Position numbers and translations under genes: made by a program. Below the pieces are notes generated by a model, which ran no database searches, was not told the DNA's origin, and worked only from the letters and a program-made list of their open reading frames with translations. Shown here in pieces: positions 55,916-64,000 of a DNA stretch of 64,000 nt; the stretch's first letter is position 1, and each line of letters begins with the position of its first letter. This stretch comes from Mytilus trossulus (lineage: Eukaryota; Mollusca; Bivalvia; Mytilida; Mytilidae). The stretch covers positions 46,547,878 to 46,611,877 of the forward strand of contig NC_086386.1 of assembly GCF_036588685.1 (NCBI RefSeq), written 5' to 3'.

Positions 55916-56390
55916 AAGCAGTTATGAGAGTTAATCAGATCTACACACACTTTTAGAGAATCGTGTAGCAGTCATGTGTTCTCGTGTATGTCCGAGTAAA
56001 GATCGAAGTTTGGTCGAATGTGGTCGCGAAGGTATCGGATATTGATCGAGTTGGTCTGTGATAGTATACATATATAAGTCGCAGTGATCTGGAAGCGATT
56101 GGGCATTGGTCGAGTTAATCTGGAAATGATCGAACATCAGTCGAGCAAAGGTCGAAATGATCGAGTACTGAATTATCGATCTTTTCTCGAGTAACTTGCT
56201 TCTTGATCCTTACTCGAATGTATTTGACATGGCAAAAACTCTCAGGTAGAAAGTCAGACCGATGACGAGCAAGGTAGACTATCCCAAGCATTCTTGTCGA
56301 TTGATTCAGACCAGTCTCTCGAACATATAATTTGTCTTAATAGGGCTTGATCGAGTTGATCTGATCGGCAGTGTGAACCTAACCTTACAG
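55916..56390. repeat. GATCGA-rich block
   Basis: GATCGA or TCGA words recur at short spacing (AGATCGAAG, GGTCGAATG, TTGATCGAG, TGGTCGAG, GATCGAACATCAGTCGAG, GGTCGAAATGATCGAG, CGATCTTTTCTCGAG, TTGATCGAGTTGATC). The block ends at GGCAGTGTGAACCTAACC. GC is well above the neighbours. It may be a subterminal-repeat-rich DNA transposon fragment. A looser GACC/GATCG-rich block lies at 50110-50360. Confidence 0.4.
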
Positions 56391-56734
56391 CTATATTTTG
56401 ACAAAACACGAGTATACTTTATAATAACCGTATACTGTATATTCTTTTCTAGAATTTAGATTTTCCTGAAATGTAAGTAATGTTAGTATATTCCTTTCTT
56501 TTTCTGTCTTGTCTCTGTTTTTTCTTTACTTCTCTTCGTTTTTTCATTCTTTTCATTCTTTGTTGCTTCTTTTCCCTTTTCTATTTCTTGTTATCTTTCT
56601 TTTGTTTACTTTGTGTTTGTTTTCTATGTTTAAATATCACCTGATGTGTAAACGAAAGATATATATGCTTGTAATGTACAATGCTACCCTATATTGATTA
56701 AAGATAACTTTGTGTTGTATCGGGAGCAATTGAT

Positions 56735-57066
56735 ATATTTTCTTTATTTCTATATATCATTTCATTTGGCTATCTGATGCCTTGTTAGCGGTCTAAAATA
56801 TTTGGCGCTGCTCATTTATTTATTATGCAATGGTGTTTCACGCAATCATGTTAATTGCAATTTTTTTAACATATCAATCCTGGTATCTTCCAAGTCGACA
56901 TTTTAGAATGTCTAGCACCACTGAGGCAGGTCTCAATCGACTTACCATTACAATCATAGATAAAATTACTGTTTGGTCTAGCGAGGATAGACTCAATGGG
57001 GAAGGATTTTGGATACGAAAACTAAAAGCTATGGCACTAATTAGAGTGTTGAGTAAGAAACTTTAG
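56735..57066 (+). pseudogene. Copy 2 of the duplicated segment; possible nuclease-like retroelement tail
   Basis: Bases 56735-56970 match 49890-50112. Here an open frame runs from 56830 to 57066 and ends RLTITIIDK, DRLNGEGFWIRKLKAM. That arrangement (LT.TIID..W...DR...E.FWIRKLKT) recalls the end of GIY-YIG-type regions of retroelements. The resemblance is by eye only. Copy 1 lacks this continuation. Confidence 0.4.
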
Positions 57067-57690
57067 GGAAGTTTGTGACGTTTAGTTATTAATGTGTAGA
57101 AATTGCATACTTTACTTATATTATGGAACAACATCGTACATTCAATAACTCAGAAACAATTATGAGTAACCAAGCTTGACAATACACGATAATAAAAAAA
57201 CCAAAGCTATGTGTACAGAAAAAATGCCATTTAGTGCACGAAGTACCATCATGACAAAATCGATACAACAGAGGCTGCAAATGTTTACATCCTTAATAAA
57301 TAGCAGTTTTATTATAAATATTATTTTATACAAATGTTGAATAATTAATGGTGATTGCGTACTCATGCATCTCAAATGAATAGCACCCTGCGATTTAAAC
57401 TGGTATACTATTAGAGGTATATATGTAACGGACTGTCAACAGACTGCGTACAATGAAGTTATATGAAATATAAAACAAACAATTTCTGACTTCGTGTGGT
57501 CAGCTGATCGCAAATATCGATTTAAAGGAAGGTCGGGCTTGCATTTATAGCCGCTACGATGGTAGTTCACACGTTTGCTGGTCTGACTCGCCAATATACT
57601 GGCTACCATATTTACACTGTAAAAGAAGTGTGTTCTGTCTATATATCATGTATTTGCTTGCAAGTCAGACATCGTTTGTTTTTGACATCC
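57067..57690. other. Spacer, GC rising towards 57850
   Basis: 57530-57850 is less AT-rich than its surroundings. No repeat that I can name. Confidence 0.3.
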
Positions 57691-57701
57691 CCTACAAGAG
57701 C

Positions 57702-57854
57702 ATAAATAAAAAGCAGTCTGGTTTAGAGGATTGATGAGCTCTCTACAGCTAGGCTGTATGGCTACAAAACGCAGGTGGAGATGGCTCGGGAAAGATCTTG
57801 GATAGTTTTCAAATTTTCGCGGATATAGGTGTGATGATTTGTCGAATCTGGATG
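57702..57854 (+). promoter_or_regulatory. Possible promoter and first exon of a gene
   Basis: CATAAATAAAAAG (57702-57714) is TATA-like. About 140 bases downstream, AATCTGGATG/GTAAGT (57854/57855) is a strong donor. The ATGs in between are followed by early stops, so any exon would be 5' untranslated. No matching downstream coding exon is visible in the window. Confidence 0.2.
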
Positions 57855-59370
57855 GTAAGTTGACAGAAACGGCACTGTTTTGTTAACCTTTCAATCTTTA
57901 CATTTAAACGTTCATCTCGGCTTATGTTATAAGCAAGAGCACAATCTTTATCAATGTCGTTTCTTCTGTAGCCTGAGTGTTTGGGTGAACTCGAAGTTTT
58001 TGTAGCGGCCTCTTTGGAATATCACTGGTTGAACAAATCCGTTTTATTAATTAAATGAAATTGCCATTACCATTGTACTTCGAAAGATACATGTAAAATT
58101 TCGCTGATGCAATCATAATCAACATGTTGATGACGAAGTTAAAAATATGTTACTTATACAACATCAAGAAATACATAAATTGCATAATCAATATTAACAA
58201 GGAAAAACAGAGTCTGTCACTATTCAGTTTTGATTAATTAGCCAGTATTATCGAAGTACTTTAACAAATGTATTTGCTTTAATATCTGAATCTATCAATA
58301 TTCAGTAGATATAAAGTATAATATAATGAAAAATTATACAAATAAATAAATTACATTTTACAGTTTCTGTAAACCATACTCTACATAGGACTCAAACGGA
58401 ATATATTGGTATTTATGATAAGATATATTGAAAAAATTGCGACTATGTCTGTAAACAGAATGTCTTATGAATTTCATAACAAAGTAAAATCACCAAAAAA
58501 TAAACTCGAGAAAAATTCAATCAGAAAGTTTCTATTCATGGCAAAATTAAAAGGCAAAACACATCAAACGAATTGACAACAACTGCCGTATTCTTGATTT
58601 GGTACTGGTATTTTTAAATATAGAATATGGTGGATTGGACCTGGTAAGACCTTATTGTATTTAATAAAAAGAAAAAAGAAAAGAAAGGAGAATAGCCTCA
58701 GAAGTCTTTAGTATGTATACTCAATATCAACTTAGGCAACATCCACCATCATAAATCCGTTCACATGTACATACTAAACTACTTGAATGTCAATACTTAG
58801 TTATCGTATCTTATACTTTTACCAAACAAATTACAATTAATAGGTTCAATTACACGTTTTTAAGGATCTCAATATTTACTGCTACAAGAGTAAACCTTCG
58901 GGTTGTGCTCGTTCTTTATGAATATACAATTCAGCTGGCCATGTTATTTAAAGTAAACAAAACATTGTCGTTAAAACTTCTGTTGAAATGTGTTATCCGA
59001 AGTCCGAAATCCATCAATTTAAAACACCACAAATACGAATATAATAAGTCGAGTATAATGCCAGGCAATGGGCTAAAGCAAACACAGACCTTATAGACTA
59101 TTAGAATATACTGTGAGGTCGTTGATATGAATCAGAATTAATCGGTCTATAAATACACATGCTCATCGAACTGTCAACACTTTGAACATTATTGAGGAGT
59201 CTTCATTACACATGTGATATTGATCTCGCAGACAAAGCTTCAAACAACATCGTTTATGTATGTAAATGGCATCACATTTACTGCTTGATAAAGGACTAAG
59301 GTATTAACCATTCATATGCAACTCAATATGAACGTCTATTAATGTGAATTTGTAGAAGAATGTACAAAAT
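57855..59370. repeat. Spacer with one dispersed repeat copy
   Basis: Bases 58490-58650 (AATCAGAAAGTTTCTATTCATGGCAAAATTAAAAGGC...GGTGGATTGGACCTGGTA) are a reverse copy of the 20400-20650 family. The rest is AT-rich without gene signals. Confidence 0.45.
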
Positions 59371-59374
59371 ATTA

Positions 59375-59560
59375 AGGCCTTTCTACCTCAGGAATAGATT
59401 ACCTTAGCTGTATTTGGCAAAATGGCAAAACCTTTCGGAATGTTTGGTCCTTAATGCTCTCCAACTTGACACTTTATTCTAAAATTTGTTTTATTTGGGA
59501 GTCACGAATCGTTCGTCGGGCGCAAATAAAAGCTTTAATCCTAATATCTATGGTGAGTTT
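59375..59560 (+). repeat. Hammerhead-repeat unit with the ribozyme core deleted
   Basis: GGCCTTTCTACCTCAGGAATAGATTACCTTAGCTGTATTTGGCAAAA, then TTAATGCTCTCCAACTTGAC, then GGGAGTCACGAATCGTTCGTCGGGCGC (59498-59527), then TCTATGGTGAGTTTAT. CTGATGAGTC...is absent, as if deleted between two TCAC words. Confidence 0.6.
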
Positions 59561-59884
59561 ATATACAGTTAAAATTTGTTTGATAACTTTGTGAAACTTT
59601 ATTATTTTATGTGGAATATATAATGTTGGAATTTTTACAATTTTTTATTTTTTATATTTATCATACAAATGATAAATCTATATAAAAGCAGTCTGTGAAA
59701 AAGTTTAAGATGATATTATTATATATATATATATATATCCATGATTCCATGATTATCACAAAGATGTGAAACTGGTTTGAGAAAAATATACAGAATTAAA
59801 GGACTTTAAAAGCATTTCAAAATTTAATTTTATTTATATTTCTACTAGTGTGGACACAGAATTCAATTTTAAGTATATATATAT

Positions 59885-60055
59885 ATAGAGCCCAGGTGGT
59901 CGTGTGGTCTAGCGGGACGGCTGCCGTGCTGGCGATTTGGTGTCACGATATCACAGTAGCATGGGTTCGAATCCCGGCGAGGGAAGAACCAAAAATTTGC
60001 GAAAGCAAATTTACAGATCTAACATTGTTGGGTTGATGTTTAGACGAGTTGTATA
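59885..60055 (+). mobile_element. tRNA-derived SINE
   Basis: GTGGTCGTGTGGTCTAGCGG contains an A-box-like TGGTCTAGCGG, and GGGTTCGAATCCC (59964-59976) is a perfect B box. A non-tRNA tail follows (AGATCTAACATTGTTGGGTT, GATGTTTAGACGAGTTGTA), ending in a (TA)n run at 60055. (TA)n also precedes it. The tRNA-like head has an extended spacing between boxes and does not make a clean cloverleaf, so it is a SINE and not a tRNA gene. Confidence 0.7.
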
Positions 60056-60257
60056 ATATATATATATAAATATTTGTCATAATACATGTATTGATTATGA
60101 ATCAAGAAAGATGTTACACGTTAACCATCAAGATGAACATAATATGGATAATCAATTATACTTACAAAGAAAAACAAAGCCTGTTACTATTCACTTGTGC
60201 ATAATTTGAAATTATTATCAAAGTACTTTTAAGTAAATATATCTTAATATACATGTA

Positions 60258-61304
60258 TTCACATGGAAAAATATATTGCAACACCTTGATTTTTTAAAAC
60301 TTGAAAAATCAGTCTTTATTTTGGATTGAATATGATAGAATATTTGTAGAATAATATTGAAACGTAGTTAATGAAAACATTGGCTTTTAAACGCACAAAA
60401 AATGTATGGAAAAAAAAGTTTCATCTAACCAAAATTTTCATTACAAAATGGAGTGTTTTTTGCACAAAAAAATGCATTTTACAACTTTTACTCTAGTCGA
60501 ACTTTACAATGTCAGACATTTCAAAATTAATCTTTAGATGATTGTTCACATCATGGTTGATCGTTATAAGCCAAAGAATTAGTACTTTGTGCGCAGCCTC
60601 CATTCAAACGGATAACTGCATCTTAAAGTATTCTGATTCCTACTATAAGTTGACGAATTTGTTGCCAAGGTAGGACGAAAGGTTTTGTTTATTTCATTAC
60701 TTGTTTGACCTGGGGTGTCCTTTCATGCACTTTACGCCCAATAGTGTCCCATATATTCTCGATATGGTTCAAATTCGAGCTACGATTGGGCCAAGGAAGA
60801 TAAACCGAATTCTATTGGAGCAATGGATCGTCCTCCACGACGCTAATTTCGAACTTTGGCGAGCTCTGCACTATATTGGATACGGGCATCTGTGTGTCTG
60901 ATCGTAGGCAAAGGTCCCCGAAATGGTATTATCTTACGATAACCAGTAGCCGATATCGAACAGTTCTTGTTTAAAGGCTCCTGTATGGTCATCATTCTCT
61001 TTTTATGATTGTATTGTTTTGAATGGGTTACCTTCTGACCAACCTTCATTATGCTTTATTTTCCCTAGCAGATGCTATAGTAGGTCTTCTTGACCTCGGA
61101 AAGTCTTTAACATCGTTTCTTGCCTGATTTTTTCTCTCAAAACAACTTATAGTGGAATGATGATGACCAGCAATACGTGCAATTATCACAACGACATACC
61201 TGCTTCCCTCATGCTGGATATCTGCAATCTTGCTGCATTTATGAGTTTTGGATGACCAATTACAAGGTGTCAATAACATAAAACATAAAACTTTTTTCCA
61301 TGAG
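60258..61304 (-). mobile_element. Decayed Tc1-like transposon
   Basis: The terminal repeats are CACATGGAAAAATATATTGCAACACC at the left and (reverse complement) CTCATGGAAAAAAG...TTATTGACACC at the right. TA lies just outside each end (60256-60257, 61305-61306). On the minus strand the transposase is broken: an N-terminal helix-turn-helix (ARIAGHHHSTIS, DFPRSRRPTI), a middle piece (IPFRGPLPTIRHTDAR), and the C-terminal SSNLNHIENIWD block with the DDE-family Asn-His-Glu region. Frameshifts, stops and a missing central part show that it is inactive. Confidence 0.75.
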
Positions 61305-61306
61305 TA

Positions 61307-64000
61307 TATCTAAAAGTACCTTACCAGTATCATATAAAGGTATTATACAATTGCATTAATGAACTACTACAGTTTTTGTTAACCACACTCTACACATATC
61401 TCATACAAACATATATTTTTAATGATTAAATGTATAAAACGATTAATAACAACTTCTTTGAACCAAATGGCATATCAATGTTTGAATAAGTTATTGTATT
61501 TATCAAGAACGTAAGGAACACAGCTTCAAACGTCTTTGGTATTTAACTTATATCACTCAAAGCACAACATTTAACATAAGCAACAGAAGAAGTATCACAA
61601 ATTGTATAAACTACGTTTACTATTGTATATAGAAAACACTAGAAGGTAAGATGTAACTTCAAACGTCATGTGAAAAGTTCAAATCGTTTTGTCTATTGTC
61701 GAGAGTTGTCTATTGGCAATCAAACTTACTTATGTTTAAATTTGCTGATGCAATTTTAGTATCGATCAAGAAATGAAAACATTTTTAGTTACAGATAAAA
61801 GAAGTTACACGTTGATAAATTAATTGCTGATTCAGTAAATTATAAGAGAGAAAAACAACACATGTCACTAATCGATGTTGCAAACCTGCCAGAACATTCA
61901 CCAAGTACTTTAATTTAACTTGCTATTTAATAAGCCGTTTCACTGTCATCTATCTATCTACAGGTCTGCTATCAAACATAGTGGTAAGTTTTCAATTATT
62001 TTCTTACAAACGATATTCTTGTTATTTGAATTTGTTTAAATATAATTAAAGATGTAATAACAGAGTATTGTATCAGATAATTGCCAAACTCATCTTGTTT
62101 CCTTCAAGCTGTAGACACTCACAACAAAGATATCCAATGTGTATGTCAATTTTAGTTGAAAGGCATAGATATTAATTTTACTCAAACAATTTACCTAGTG
62201 TTAAGCAGTCACTAAAACGCGGGGTACAGTTGAGCTGCTGTTTGTTTATATTTTTTTTAATTCTATTTTTTGACATCGTTTTGATGGATTTCTTTCTTTC
62301 TCGAATGCCACCTTTTTATCATCACCATCACACTCTCCTTTCATACCCGTGAAGAAGATGCATTACTTTTTGAACTTCCAATGAGTTCATATGTTGTTTA
62401 AAACCCTCTGTATGTGTTATTAGTTAAAACATGTGCACGGCAACTCTATGATTGATGACACACTAAATGAAGTGGTAGTTTATTAGCATTAGTTCGTTCA
62501 ATGTCAGTTGTTAATGATTATCATAATTGCAAATTTAAAGTCGAGTTCCTCATCAATATCGTGTAATTATTTGTTGTGTTTTGAAGCCGTAGTTTTACAT
62601 TGTCATATTAGTAAACAATCAACAAATAAGCATGGATATCGAGAACGTGTATTACACATTCAACGCCAAGATTTTAGTTTTTTTTCAATGACAGATCCAT
62701 GCGTATTGCAATCACTGGTTTTTTACAAAAGTCACGCTCAGTTCACTGCTTACGGAAAACATATCGGCGAATTATTTACTGAGGGCAAACAATTAAAAAA
62801 ACATCTTTTAAAATTTTGACAAATTGATGAATTTTCTTGAGAACAAAGTATATGAACATGAGTCTTTTAATAAAAACTAACCATTAAGGTATAAACACAT
62901 ATGCATCATTTTTATAAATTTGAAGTTTCATATAACTTTAATCTAATGAATTATGAATTAACTTTACAAACATTTGCTCGTTTAGTAATACATATGTAAT
63001 GCTCAATAGAGCTTTCTTACAAATTCACGAACGGTACGAACGAACGTAAAGGGAGCGCGTATTACATTTCCACAATTACAGTTAAAAAAGTTAATTTATG
63101 AGTTTTGAACAGCGGTATACTACTGTTGCATTAATTTACGCGTAAAAATAAATCTTATCTCGATGGCATGATCGAAGATAATCTATTATTTTCTAACAAT
63201 AAGATATACCGTAAGCATTCGTACATTTTCAAACCCTAAAACTTAACCGAATATAATATGATGAATTTCGAACTCCTTTCTCATAGCCTCACTGTAATCG
63301 CTATAAACAACACTGACATTCAATATTGAAAATCACAAAGAACACAATTTAAACAGAAACAAATTAAATTCGTACTCATTAAACCGAAACTAGAGGTGAT
63401 CTGAATTCTTTTAATATCTTCTATTTCAGATTGTCCGATTGCAATTTAAAACTCTCGATTACCCGCTTCCCCTTTTAACCAATGAAAATAAACTACAGTT
63501 GTCTTGATCAGTTATCCTCGAGATTAGAATAATCATAAGGCAAAAACTTTAATCACCTTCAATGCTTACAACTGAAAGTCCTATTATGGTTGTTCAGAGT
63601 ATACAGCCATCTTGAATTATACAATCACAGTGAAAAATCGGTCCAAAAAATTTGCTCAAATTTGCAAATTTGGAGACAGATTTTCAATGTATTGCCAACA
63701 ATGTTTATTTATATAAAAAACGAAGCTATTTATTCAATAGGAATTATCAAATATCTTTTTAACTAATACCAATTATTTGTGCTTAAACCATTTCAGGGGA
63801 AATACCACTTAAAGTACAAAATTTATTATTGACAAATGGAAAATTTCCATTTTTTCTTTAAGCAAGAAAACAATTACGGTGACACCATTTTTATTTTTAT
63901 TTTCTTAAATCATATTGTAAAACCTCATAGATTTCTTTTTAATGTGTTTTTTCAAGATAAACCTAAGCAAGTAATGGCAATGTTAAACGACTCGAACCCT
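61307..64000. other. AT-rich DNA without recognised genes
   Basis: An acceptor-donor pair at 61965/61985 could bound a 20-nt micro-exon, but this is probably chance. The frame at 62508-62819 has no recognisable domain. AGCGGTATACTACTGTTGC at 63111-63129 is the same word that ends the repeats near 7840 and 22650. Confidence 0.3.

Noticed and set aside
59885-59985. tRNA gene
   Set aside because: A and B boxes are present, but the arms do not form a cloverleaf, and a SINE-type tail and (TA)n flanks follow.
61965-61984. Possible 20-nt micro-exon (TCTATCTACAG/.../GTAAGT)
   Set aside because: Splice-like words are expected by chance at this spacing, and no partner exon was found.
62508-62819. 103-codon frame
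   Set aside because: The second half looks slightly protein-like, but I recognise no domain, start context or homologue in the window.

Overview
The window is nuclear DNA of a metazoan and most likely of a marine bivalve of the mussel (Mytilus) type. It is AT-rich, its genes are split by GT-AG introns, and it is crowded with interspersed repeats of kinds I recognise from mussel genomes. Nothing prokaryotic is present: no operons, CRISPR, rRNA, or tRNA genes other than tRNA-derived repeats.

Region 1 (266-16000, minus strand) holds two tandem paralogues of a mitochondria-eating protein (Mieap/SPATA18)-like gene. I could model both with in-frame splice junctions: gene A has seven coding exons and 435 codons, gene B has five and 463 codons. 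They share intron positions and phases, an N-terminal coiled coil, and a C-terminal Mieap-type domain containing CW...EPP and VVWPAL.LH..GPIL.KG.VQ. In vertebrates this family acts in mitochondrial quality control. Gene B's introns are full of mobile DNA.

Region 2 (19700-43000) holds a small family of cysteine-rich four-helix membrane proteins: two intact single-exon ORFs (19722-20150, 28549-28977) and a decayed third copy (about 42363-42835). The third copy brings part of the upstream flank of the second, so it arose by duplication of genomic DNA.

Region 3 (32950-37010, minus strand) is a nearly full-length but dead APE-type non-LTR retrotransposon. From about 43600 to the end almost everything recognisable is mobile DNA: a retroelement tail, a Helentron-like element, an hAT-like element with an 8-bp target duplication next to a Harbinger transposase relic, two fold-back elements at a decayed L1-like ORF2 (one demonstrably inside it), a tRNA-derived SINE and a decayed Tc1-like transposon.

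The most interesting signal is a family of dispersed and tandem repeats that carry hammerhead-ribozyme cores (stem I, CUGAUGA, stem II, GAAA, a loopless palindromic stem III, NUH). One locus at 7853-8760 has about 2.6 tandem units of roughly 355 bp, each with one (decayed) core, which is the expected layout of a retrozyme. A second hammerhead type lies in sense orientation 175 bases upstream of the gene B start codon. The other notable structures are three elements with Helentron/HINE-like ends and internal 0.5-kb repeats, and a 1-kb inverted-repeat transposon whose arms are arrays of GACCATACGCGTATGGTC palindromes and whose empty site can be inferred.
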